From positions 1-61,123 of the forward strand of contig CAIXUG010000067.1 of assembly GCA_903922605.1 (NCBI GenBank): 61,123 bases of DNA, in the 5' to 3' direction. The translations under genes were made by a program, and so were the position numbers. The notes under the pieces are model-generated. The model was not told the origin of the DNA and did no database searches. It was given only the letters and a program-made list of their open reading frames with translations. Positions 30,700 to 38,540 of this stretch are shown here, in pieces. Numbering within the stretch: position 1 is the first letter of the stretch; each line of letters opens with the position of its first letter. Source of the stretch: an uncultured Verrucomicrobiota bacterium. Its GTDB lineage: Bacteria > Verrucomicrobiota > Verrucomicrobiia > Limisphaerales > UBA9464.

Positions 30700-31110
30700 A
30701 TGGCCGCGCTTGGTGTTATCAGCTGGGCAATCATTGCGTTCGTCGTCCTCGCCCTGATGGTGTTTTTCTGGGCGTCATTCCGGCGCAGTCTCCGCTACCA
30801 GATCGGCCGCTCCTCCCTGCGGGTCACGCTGGGATACCTGACCGTCCGCCGGATCGATTTCAGTGACATCGAGCGCATCGACAAGCCGCGCCGGGAGCTT
30901 CGCTGGGTGGATACGGAGAACTGGCGGAACGCTTTTGACGATTCCCGGCGGCTGCTCGTGATCCACCGGCGCTCCGGATGGTGGCGCAAGTTTGTGATCA
31001 CGCCCAAGCACCGCTACGAATTCCGCCGGCAGCTCCGCGCGGCGGTGGCCCAGTCACGCGGCGAAACGCCCGAAACCGGCCCGGACGATTCCGAGGAGAC
31101 GGACGACTAA
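30700..31110 (+). CDS. Membrane-anchored protein with PH-like domain
   Basis: 136 residues: a single N-terminal helix (VISWAIIAFVVLALMVFFWASF), then a beta-rich cytoplasmic part (YQIGRSSLRVTLGYLTVRRIDFSDIERID...RRLLVIHR...KFVITPKHRYEF) that matches the strand pattern of bacterial PH domains. The acidic tail (DSEETDD) ends the protein. Its stop overlaps the convergent RDD gene by 4 nt. Function unknown. Confidence 0.65.
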   Translation: MAALGVISWAIIAFVVLALMVFFWASFRRSLRYQIGRSSLRVTLGYLTVRRIDFSDIERIDKPRRELRWVDTENWRNAFDDSRRLLVIHRRSGWWRKFVITPKHRYEFRRQLRAAVAQSRGETPETGPDDSEETDD

Positions 31111-31805
31111 GGTCCGAACCGGTGCGGCCGGAAGACCACCCGGGTCTGCGCGAGCAGGTCATGCAGCGCCTGTTTCTGCGGGGTGATCAGCACCAGCAGG
31201 AAGCCGGCTCCCAGCGTGAGGCGGCTGATCCATTCCCCGCAATGGCGCAGGAACGCCCGCCCGAAGGTGAGCCTTGAGCCGTCGGCATTCAGGATGCGGA
31301 GTCCCAGCATCTGCTTGCCCGGGGTGGCCCCGCGCAGCGTGTTAAACCCGACAAAATAAACAAAGCTGACCGGCAGATCGACCAGCATCGATGCCTTCCA
31401 GAAGCGAAGGATGACCGCCATGTCCGGGTTGGCGGATTTCAGCTGGGCAAGCGCCGCATTCCCGATCTCGGAGAATTCGGCCTGCCAGGGATAGGTGACG
31501 ATGGAGACGAGAAAAACCATCATCATCGCATCCACCACGTAGGCGGCAGAACGCACCCAGAATCCGGCCGGCCGAAGCTCCTCAACCATGGGTGGGGGCG
31601 GCAACACCGGGGGGGCGGCCGGGCTGCGCAGATCCCACTTCAGCTCATCCCGCGAAGCCGCCGGCAGCCAGCGCCGGTCGTCGTTGAGCCATACGAGCGT
31701 GCCCGGGTCCACCCGGCCATCCTCGCACCACTGCCGGATTTCCTCGAGCGTGACCGGGCCGTATTCGTGACCGTCGCCACCAATGATTTTGTATTCCACC
31801 GCCAT
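31107..31805 (-). CDS. GYF_2 plus RDD-family membrane protein
   Basis: 232 residues. The first 55 form a GYF_2-type domain (IIGGDGHEYGPVTLEEIRQWCEDGRVDPGTLVW...RRWLPA), then a Pro-rich linker, then an RDD domain (RPAGFWVRSAAYVVDAMMMVFLVS...ATPGKQMLGLRILNADGSRLTFGRAFLR) with three helices. GYF_2 domains probably bind proline-rich peptides; RDD proteins are thought to be transporters or scaffolds. The adjacent downstream-oriented gene at 31851 also begins with a GYF_2 domain, so the two are a paralogous pair 45 bp apart. Confidence 0.85.
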   Translation of the reverse strand: MAVEYKIIGGDGHEYGPVTLEEIRQWCEDGRVDPGTLVWLNDDRRWLPAASRDELKWDLRSPAAPPVLPPPPMVEELRPAGFWVRSAAYVVDAMMMVFLVSIVTYPWQAEFSEIGNAALAQLKSANPDMAVILRFWKASMLVDLPVSFVYFVGFNTLRGATPGKQMLGLRILNADGSRLTFGRAFLRHCGEWISRLTLGAGFLLVLITPQKQALHDLLAQTRVVFRPHRFGP

Positions 31806-31850
31806 GAAGCGTGCGGTGGATAAGCCCGGGCGCTACCCAGTGCAAATGAT

Positions 31851-32465
31851 TTATCCCTCCCGCAGCCGCTTTTGAATGTTGATGGCCATCCGAAAGGCTA
31901 CGAAGACCTCGTAAATCGCCCAACAGCGGACAGCCACCATGATCCAGCGCTCCTGCTGTATCTGGAATACAAGGCTGCCAACCAGCATCAGCAAACCGAG
32001 CACAAAGGCCCACCGATGGGCCCGGTAGGCAAAGTAACCGACGACCGCAAACGACAGATCGGCAAACAGGTACGGAAGAATTGAGCTGCCCGCTCCGACG
32101 CCCAGGCCGATGACGTCGTAAATCAGGCCGATGATGGCGATGATCCAAAACCAGTTGGCATGTTTTCGCATGGCCCCCACCAGGCCGGGATCGATGCTGG
32201 CGAGGGTGCGGGGGCCGTTCCCCGCCGCCCGCGTTACCGGAGCCGCAGCCATGGCCGGCACCGGCTGCGGGGCGGCACTGGTGGCCGGCCAGGCAAACTC
32301 GGAAAAGTCTCCCGCGCGGAACCAGTCCTTCAGGTCGCTCCGCGTCATCTGCTGGTCGGCCTTGATCCGGCCCTCGTTGATCCAGGCCTGGACGTTGTCG
32401 GCGGGATAGGGCCCGTATTGTTGGCCGTCTGCGGCCAGAACAGTGTAGGTGATGGGTACGCTCAT
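31851..32465 (-). CDS. GYF_2 domain membrane protein
   Basis: 204 residues with an N-terminal GYF_2 domain (YTVLAADGQQYGPYPADNVQAWINEGRIKADQQM...WFRAGDF), an Ala/Pro linker, and four hydrophobic helices at the C-terminus (FWIIAIIGLIYDVIGLGVGAG, LFADLSFAVVGYFAY, AFVLGLLMLVGSLVFQI and WAIYEVFVAFRM). No RDD motif. It is transcribed toward the RDD gene, and the pair is probably one operon. Confidence 0.82.
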   Translation of the reverse strand: MSVPITYTVLAADGQQYGPYPADNVQAWINEGRIKADQQMTRSDLKDWFRAGDFSEFAWPATSAAPQPVPAMAAAPVTRAAGNGPRTLASIDPGLVGAMRKHANWFWIIAIIGLIYDVIGLGVGAGSSILPYLFADLSFAVVGYFAYRAHRWAFVLGLLMLVGSLVFQIQQERWIMVAVRCWAIYEVFVAFRMAINIQKRLREG

Positions 32466-32592
32466 GGTGATGGGGGATTAGGGGAATCTGATATCGCGCC
32501 ATCCCTACCCAAAGCAGGCGGTCGATATCAAACCAAAACACCCCGAAGCCCGGATTAGATGAGCAGCATCCCCCGAAAGGAGTCACGGATGA

Positions 32593-33768
32593 TCAGCCGC
32601 GCCTCACCCGGGCGACGTGGCGCGCCATGCGCTCCATGGCGATCTGGATCTGGTCAAATGCCGTCGCGAAACAGCAGCGCACGAACTTCTCGCCGCTGGC
32701 CCCGAACGCGCCGCCGGGCACGCACGCGACCTTTTCCTCGCGCAGCAGGCCAAGGGCGAACTCCTTCGCCGGGATCCCCAGGCTCTCAATGCAGGGAAAC
32801 GCGTAGAACGAGCCGCGCGGCAGGTGGCACTTCAGCCCCATGTCGTTCAGCGCCTTCACGATGAAATTCCGGCGCAGCTTGTACTGCTCGCGCATCTCCG
32901 CCGTCGCCGGCTCGCCGTGTTCCAGCGCCTCGATGGCCGCCTCCTGCGCGATGATGCTCGCGCAGAGCATCGAGTACTGGTGGATCTTCATCATCGCCTC
33001 GATGAGTTCCGTGGGACCGCACGCGTAGCCGATGCGGAAGCCCGTCATCGCATACGCCTTGGAGAAGCCATGCAGGAAAATTGTGCGCTCGGCCATTCCC
33101 GGCAGGCTGGCGATGGACACGTGCTGCCCCTCGAAGGTCAGCTCGCTGTAAATCTCGTCGGTGAGCACCAGCAGGTTGTGCCGGCGGGCCACCGCCGCGA
33201 TCTCCTCCAGTTGCGGCCGTGTCATGGTGCCGCCGGTGGGGTTGGTCGGGAAATTCAGCATCAGCACCTTGCTGCGCGGCGTGATGACGGCCTCAATCGC
33301 CTTGGCCGTCACCGCGAAACCGTCCTCCGCCCGGCACGACACCGGCACCGGCACGCCATGCGCGAGCACGACGCTTGGCGAGTAGCTCACGTAGCACGGC
33401 TCGTGGTAGATGACCTCGTCGCCGGGGTTCAGCACGGCCCGGAGCGCCAGATCCAATGCCTCGCTCACGCCGACCGCAACGAGGATCTGCGTCTTCGGGT
33501 CGTAGCTGACGCCGAAGTTCTTGGAAACATTGCGGGCGATGGACTCCCGCAGCTTCAGCAGGCCGAGGTTCGAGGTGTACTGCGTGCGCCCGCGCTCCAG
33601 CGCGTAGATGGCCGCCTCACGGATGTGCCACGGCGTGGCAAAGTCGGGCTCACCCACGCCGAGCGAGATGACGCCCGTCGTATTCTGCACGAGTTCAAAG
33701 AAATCGCGGATGCCCGAGCGCGGGATGCCCGCGACGTGGTCGGCGATGTAGCTGCGTGATGAGGACAT
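32593..33768 (-). CDS. Pyridoxal-phosphate aminotransferase, class I/II
   Basis: 391 residues from ATG 33768 (MSSSRSYIADHV); an upstream start at 33843 adds a low-complexity lead. Family motifs: GEPDFATP near the start, YTSNLGLLKLRE, NFPTNPTGGTM, TDEIYSELTFEG and SKAYAMTGFRIGY with the cofactor Lys near 237. Substrate could be aspartate, an aromatic or a branched-chain amino acid; nothing in the window decides it. Cytoplasmic. Confidence 0.92.
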   Translation of the reverse strand: MSSSRSYIADHVAGIPRSGIRDFFELVQNTTGVISLGVGEPDFATPWHIREAAIYALERGRTQYTSNLGLLKLRESIARNVSKNFGVSYDPKTQILVAVGVSEALDLALRAVLNPGDEVIYHEPCYVSYSPSVVLAHGVPVPVSCRAEDGFAVTAKAIEAVITPRSKVLMLNFPTNPTGGTMTRPQLEEIAAVARRHNLLVLTDEIYSELTFEGQHVSIASLPGMAERTIFLHGFSKAYAMTGFRIGYACGPTELIEAMMKIHQYSMLCASIIAQEAAIEALEHGEPATAEMREQYKLRRNFIVKALNDMGLKCHLPRGSFYAFPCIESLGIPAKEFALGLLREEKVACVPGGAFGASGEKFVRCCFATAFDQIQIAMERMARHVARVRRG

Positions 33769-33853
33769 GAGATGGTTCGTTGGAGGAAAGCGAACGGAAG
33801 GGCGCGCGGGAAGCGGATTCCCACGGGCCGTCTGCGTTCGCACTCAGTTCAGG

Positions 33854-33949
33854 TTAGAGTTGCGAGAGACGGCCAACCGGCGCGGCGGCAGCGGCTCGGG
33901 CCAGGGCGGCCAGAGCTGCAGCAGACAGGGCGAACAACGCGCGGTTCAT
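33854..33949 (-). CDS. Tiny signal-peptide-like ORF, doubtful
   Basis: 31 codons from ATG 33949 to TAA 33854 give an Ala/Leu-rich peptide (MNRALFALSAAALAALARA…) ending shortly after an A-A-P cleavage-like site. It could be a small exported peptide, the start of a lost gene, or chance. There is no ribosome binding site. The rest of the 545-bp gap 33769-34313 holds the hexamer and palindrome array and nothing else I can name. Confidence 0.2.
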   Translation of the reverse strand: MNRALFALSAAALAALARAAAAAPVGRLSQL

Positions 33950-34013
33950 TACGGGCGGTAGTGGTCTTGGTTTCCAGGGCCGAAGTCAAGCCTGTGGCTA
34001 CCGGCCTCTGTCC

Positions 34014-34125
<112 letters not shown>

Positions 34126-34313
34126 TGGGAAAGAACTTTCGCGCGGAAATGCGACGACCCCGCAGGATACCCATTCTCCGCGCTTCCCATCCCGCCCGGA
34201 CCGTGTATCACTTCTCACGTCCCCATGAACTCAGCCCGGATACGGCGAGCCCCCTTCTCCTCGGAGGAAGTGTGCCCAGATCGCCGCACCCTCGGCCACA
34301 ACCCCCTGCCGTC

Positions 34314-34526
34314 ATGACGATAGCGCTGAAAACGGAACCCACCCACGCGGAAGTCGATGGCCACCGGCTGAAATGCCTGATGTGCCAGTGCGAGTCCTTC
34401 CACAAGCGGCGCTCGCATGTGGACATTTCGCTCAGCACGACCATGAACCCGGAGTGGGCCGACCGCCAGGTCAGCGTTCTGGTCTGCGATCACTGCGGCT
34501 ACATCCACTGGTTCATGGCGAAGTAG
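34314..34526 (+). CDS. Small zinc-ribbon protein
   Basis: 70 residues from ATG 34314. Two CxxC knuckles (CLMC at about 21 and CDHC at about 60) frame a basic middle, and the last part reads VLVCDHCGYIHWFM. This is a zinc-ribbon as in small nucleic-acid-binding proteins, although the second knuckle is near the C-terminus. The longer frame from 34092 is rejected because it starts inside the palindrome array. Confidence 0.75.
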   Translation: MTIALKTEPTHAEVDGHRLKCLMCQCESFHKRRSHVDISLSTTMNPEWADRQVSVLVCDHCGYIHWFMAK

Positions 34527-34577
34527 TCGGTTCGCTTTCGACTCGACGCCCCGTCCATCCGTCGGAAATTTCCGTGC

Positions 34578-35301
34578 ATGGATGCTTCTGCCATCGACCA
34601 GTGGCTGCAACGCCGCTTCCGGCGTGATGCCAATGTCTGGGTGGCACTCAGCCCGCTGGCCATCCTCGGCGGACTGCTGGTGCTGTTCCTCACGTTTTGG
34701 TTCGCCTACGCCGCCGTCTATCTGGGCACGCACGCGGTGGATGCGGTCTTCTCAATTTTCAGCGGCAGCCACTTCAAGATCCGCCACATCACACGGCTCT
34801 GGCTGGCCGGCGGGTTCCTCATAGTCCTGGTAATCGGTTATCTGCGGACCAAGCCGTTCCACTTCTTGGAATCTGCCGAGTTCGGCACCCTTTCCCCGCT
34901 CGAAAGCCGGGTTGCGACCTATGCCTAGGCGCGGGGAATTGCCGGAGCCGCCGGGGTGCATGGTGGTTCCCCGTTCATGCTGCTGCTCTTTCCGCAGGCG
35001 TCCTCGCGGATGATCACCGACATCCTTTTCACCGGGCCGCGGTTGCTGTTTGGCGGCTGGGGTCTCCTTCGCGAGAGTGCCCGGCTGCGGACCGCGGACA
35101 CGGCGGGGCTCGCCCAGATTCTGGCCGTGCTCGCCGGACGGGGAGGGGCGCGCGAGCCATGAGGAGCTGGTCGCGCTCTGCCCCGATCTCGATCTCACCC
35201 GGGCGATGCGAGGCGTGCCATTGCTGCCCGGCGTCGTCACGCTGGAATCGGGCTTGAGCCTCACCAGCGAGCTGCGCTCCGAACTGCGGGCGCTCCCCTG
35301 A
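34578..35301 (+). pseudogene. Decayed two-helix membrane protein gene
   Basis: The first 116 codons encode two hydrophobic helices (WVALSPLAILGGLLVLFLTFWFAY and WLAGGFLIVLVIGYL). The frame then meets TAG at 34926. The same frame resumes with sensible protein (MLLLFPQASSRMITDILFTG...LRTADTAGLAQILAVLAGR) to 35162, and then a one-base shift leads into another frame (GRASHEELVALCPDLDL...) ending at 35301. Two lesions in an otherwise continuous protein suggest decay. If real, the first part could also be a short separate gene. Confidence 0.55.
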
Positions 35302-35304
35302 GCT

Positions 35305-36630
35305 TCACTCCGCCGTCCAGCGGAAGCGCAGCCAGGTGATCGTCGCGAACAGCGCGATGAAGCCCAGCATGACCCCCACTGGGCCTAGCGCCGCCTCGAA
35401 CCCAAGCCCACGCCAGGTCATCGCGTCGAGGCTGTCCAGCGCCCAGCGCGTGGGGGTCACCAACGCCGCCGACTGCAGCCAGCGCGGGAGGATGAACGTG
35501 GGCACCCACGCCCCGCCGACCATCAGGAGCAGCAGCACCACGGCGATGCCGATGCCGCGCGTGCCCGCAGGGGTGCGGCCGAGTGCCGCCAAGGCCAGGC
35601 CGAGGGCTGCCGACATCAGCGACGTCAGCACGAGGCACAGGAGGAAGCCGGGCCAGCTCCCGTTGATCCGTACGCCAAACACTACCATCGAAAACGCGAA
35701 GCAGCCGCCCAGCGACAGCAGCCCGATGATGGCATAGCTCAATCCCTTCCCCAGCAGCAGTGTGCCGCGGGACAACGGCGCCGCGCGTAGCCGGCGGAAC
35801 ATCCCCGACTCGCGCTCACGCAGGAGTCCCACGGACATCTCCAGCAACGACATGAGCACAAACTGGAGGCTCATCCCGGCAAAGGCGTGCGCGTAGCCGT
35901 TGTATTCCCCCTTCGTGTTCTTAACCAGCGCCTCGGCCTTGGTGACGAATGGCAGCGGCAGGTTGAACTCCTTGGCCGGTGCGCCGTTGGTTGACCCTTT
36001 GGCCGAGCCAAAAAGGGAACGGTTCGTCCGGGTGGCGAGAAACTCGTCCGCCCGCTCCATCATGCTGCGGTAGAGCTGCTGCTCATGGGCGCCGACCTGG
36101 GTGGCCCGGTCCAGATTCGTCAGTCCACGCCGGATAAAATCCCGTCCCAGATCGGCGCTCAGCCCGTTTTGGGCGACGGCCTGAATCACCTTCGGCACCA
36201 GCATCCCCTCCACCATGGAGCGTTCCATGTTCCGCGACGGGTCATGCAGCAGCGTGATGACCGGCTTGCGGTTCGTGTCGAACAGGCCGGGCAACGCATC
36301 GGCCCCGAAACCCGCCGGAAGCACGAGGGCAAGCGGACGTTTGCCATTCAGCACCATGTCGCGCGCGGCGGCCTCATTGGTGACGGTCACGCGAAACGTC
36401 GGGTCGCTCGCAAACGCATCCACCACCCCACGGGATACGGCGGACTCATCCTGATCCACGAGCAGGATGCCCATGCCGCCCCCGACGGAAGACTTGCCGC
36501 CCGAGTTGCTGAACACCGAGCCCATGAACGACGCCAGACCGATGGGCACGATGAACAGCATGATCAGCGCACGGCGGTCGCAGAGGAACAGCTTGAGGTC
36601 GAGCCGGATGAGGGCGAGCAGTTGGCGCAC
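35305..36630 (-). CDS. ABC-2 type exporter permease
   Basis: About 441 residues from GTG 36630 (VRQLLALIRLDLKLFLCDRR); the longer frame to 36924 reads as basic, low-quality sequence and overlaps the ATPase gene. One helix at the start, a large extracytoplasmic loop, then five helices at the C-terminus (SYAIIGLLSLGGCFAFSMVVFG, LCLVLTSLMSAALGLALAAL, GIGIAVVLLLLMVGGAWVP and GVMLGFIALFATITWL), as in ABC-2 membrane proteins of the YhgE/drug-export kind. Partner of the ATPase gene 47 bp upstream. Confidence 0.85.
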   Translation of the reverse strand: MRQLLALIRLDLKLFLCDRRALIMLFIVPIGLASFMGSVFSNSGGKSSVGGGMGILLVDQDESAVSRGVVDAFASDPTFRVTVTNEAAARDMVLNGKRPLALVLPAGFGADALPGLFDTNRKPVITLLHDPSRNMERSMVEGMLVPKVIQAVAQNGLSADLGRDFIRRGLTNLDRATQVGAHEQQLYRSMMERADEFLATRTNRSLFGSAKGSTNGAPAKEFNLPLPFVTKAEALVKNTKGEYNGYAHAFAGMSLQFVLMSLLEMSVGLLRERESGMFRRLRAAPLSRGTLLLGKGLSYAIIGLLSLGGCFAFSMVVFGVRINGSWPGFLLCLVLTSLMSAALGLALAALGRTPAGTRGIGIAVVLLLLMVGGAWVPTFILPRWLQSAALVTPTRWALDSLDAMTWRGLGFEAALGPVGVMLGFIALFATITWLRFRWTAE

Positions 36631-36677
36631 GGAAGTGATGAGTTGCGAGTGACGAGTTGCGAGTTTGAGCCGGCGGC

Positions 36678-37625
36678 TCAGCCGTCGCGGAGCGAGCGGC
36701 CGGTAAGTTCCAGAAAGATGTCTTCGAGGCTGGGGCTTTGGGATTCGACCGAGGCGACCACGACGTCCACGCGCCGCAGGTGTTCCAGCGCCCGGCTCAG
36801 GCCACCATGCAGGTCGGTGACATGGAGCGTCAGCCGTGTGCCGGCGAGTTCGGCCCGTGAGATCCCGGCGATTCCCTCTAGCCCGGCCAGCCAACCGCCG
36901 TCGCGGACCTCCACCAGCTCGCAAAAGACGCGGTCCGCGTGGGTGCGGCGCTGCTTCAGCCCGCTGAGCGTGTCATCCGCGACCACCCGTCCGTGATCCA
37001 TGATGATGACCCGGTCACAGAGGCGCTCCACCTCCTCCATGTAATGGGTCGTGTAGAGGATCGTCTTCCCGCGCCGGCGCAGCTCCTCGACGTTGTCGAA
37101 GATGGCGTTGCGGCTCTGCGGGTCCACGCCGACGGTCGGCTCGTCCAGCAACAGCAGTTCCGGATCATGCAGGAGCGCGACCGCCAGGTTCAGCCGCCGC
37201 TTCATGCCGCCGGAAAAGGTCTTCACCTTGTCGCCCCGGCGTTCCGCCAGGCCGACGAATTTCAGGGCCGACTCCGCCGCCGTGGCCAGCGCCGCGCCAG
37301 CAAGGTCGTAGAGCGCCCCGAAGAATTCGAGGTTGTCCCGGGCCGTCAGTTCCTCGTAGAGCGCCAGTTCCTGCGGCACCAGGCCGAGCAGGCGCTTGCG
37401 TGGATCGGTGTCGCCGGTGATCGGCTGACCGCCGAGCCGGACCTCACCGCCATCGGGCAACAGCAGGCCTGACAGCATGGAGATGGTCGTGGTTTTGCCG
37501 GCGCCATTCGGTCCGAGCAGGCCGACGGCCTCGCCCCGACGCAGCGAAAAGGACACGCCATCCACCGCCGTACGCGGGCCAAACCGCTTGACCAGCTGTT
37601 GGGCGTCGAGGAGCAGATCGCTCAT
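36678..37625 (-). CDS. ABC transporter ATP-binding protein
   Basis: 315 residues, an ABC-2 export ATPase. Walker [10 protein letters not shown] (about 38-46), signature SGGMKRR (138-144), Walker B LLLLDEP (157-163) and the H-loop in [11 protein letters not shown]. The tail (about 230-315) is a regulatory extension. It powers the permease downstream; the substrate (drug, lipid or polysaccharide) is unknown. Divergent from the ECF gene at 37752 with 126 bp between the starts, so the promoters are shared there. Confidence 0.93.
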   Translation of the reverse strand: MSDLLLDAQQLVKRFGPRTAVDGVSFSLRRGEAVGLLGPNGAGKTTTISMLSGLLLPDGGEVRLGGQPITGDTDPRKRLLGLVPQELALYEELTARDNLEFFGALYDLAGAALATAAESALKFVGLAERRGDKVKTFSGGMKRRLNLAVALLHDPELLLLDEPTVGVDPQSRNAIFDNVEELRRRGKTILYTTHYMEEVERLCDRVIIMDHGRVVADDTLSGLKQRRTHADRVFCELVEVRDGGWLAGLEGIAGISRAELAGTRLTLHVTDLHGGLSRALEHLRRVDVVVASVESQSPSLEDIFLELTGRSLRDG

Positions 37626-37751
37626 TCGGCAGCGAAGCTAGCCCCTATCGGCGAACGGAGGCGAGTGGAAGATCGCCAGGGAAAATCCAATGCCGTATTG
37701 AGCACCCCCGCACCCTTTCTCCCTTTCTCCCCCGCCTCTTTCACCTGCACG

Positions 37752-38438
37752 ATGGCAACTTCGTTGAAAAAAACCTCCCAACCGGGACGAATCCACCCCG
37801 AGATGCGCAGTGATGGTTCGCCGGATGTTTTTTTGCCCACCCGCCAAAGCCTGCTCTCCCGACTGAAATCGTGGGAGGCCCAGGACAGCTGGCGCGAATT
37901 TTTTGAGACGTACTGGCGGCTGATCTTCGACACCGCCCTCAAGGCCGGCCTGGACGACGCAGCGGCGCAGGATGTGGTGCAGGAAACCATCATCTCCGTG
38001 GCGAAGCAGATGCCCGGATTCCGGTATGACCGCGCCCAGGGCACTTTCAAAGGCTGGCTGCTGCAGATCACCAAGCGCCGCATCGCCGACGCCCTGCGCC
38101 GACGCTACCGCACCGGCGAAGCCCGCCGGGCCAGCCTGGATGATCCCGGTGTGGCCGAGGAAGTTGCCGAGCTGCCCGACGCCCAGAGCCGTGAGCTCGA
38201 CGCAGTGTGGGAAGCAGAGTGGAAATCCCATCTCCATGGGGCTGCGATTGAGCGTGTGAAACGGCGGGTGAAGCCGGAGCAGTTCCAGATGTTCGACCTC
38301 TACGTGCTGCGCGGCTGGCCGGTCGCCAAGGTGGCCGAGGCCTTGGGAGCAAGCCGCATGCAGGTGTATCTGGCCCGCCATCGCATCGGCAGCCTGCTCC
38401 GCCGGGAGCTCGCCCAGATCGAGGAGCGGCTGGCCTAG
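37752..38438 (+). CDS. ECF-type RNA polymerase sigma factor (module 2)
   Basis: 228 residues from ATG 37752. Region 2 includes DDAAAQDVVQETIISVAKQMPGF near 70-95 and the basic TKRRIADALRRRYR; region 4 has the helix-turn-helix GWPVAKVAEALGASRMQVYLARHRIG near 194-219. The upstream frame to 37599 is rejected since it overlaps the ABC gene. The kinase gene follows 102 bp later, the same order as in module 1. Confidence 0.88.
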   Translation: MATSLKKTSQPGRIHPEMRSDGSPDVFLPTRQSLLSRLKSWEAQDSWREFFETYWRLIFDTALKAGLDDAAAQDVVQETIISVAKQMPGFRYDRAQGTFKGWLLQITKRRIADALRRRYRTGEARRASLDDPGVAEEVAELPDAQSRELDAVWEAEWKSHLHGAAIERVKRRVKPEQFQMFDLYVLRGWPVAKVAEALGASRMQVYLARHRIGSLLRRELAQIEERLA

Positions 38439-38540
38439 CCCGGAAGGGGGCAGCAGAAGGCGCAACTTCCGCATTCAAATCGGGGCGGCAAATGTGTTGT
38501 CTCTCCGGCGCAACGGGTTCCCCGGAAGCCGTCGCGCCAT

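Noticed and set aside
36631-36924. N-terminal extension of the ABC permease
   Set aside because: Overlaps the ATPase gene and reads as Arg-rich sequence; the GTG at 36630 gives a normal start.
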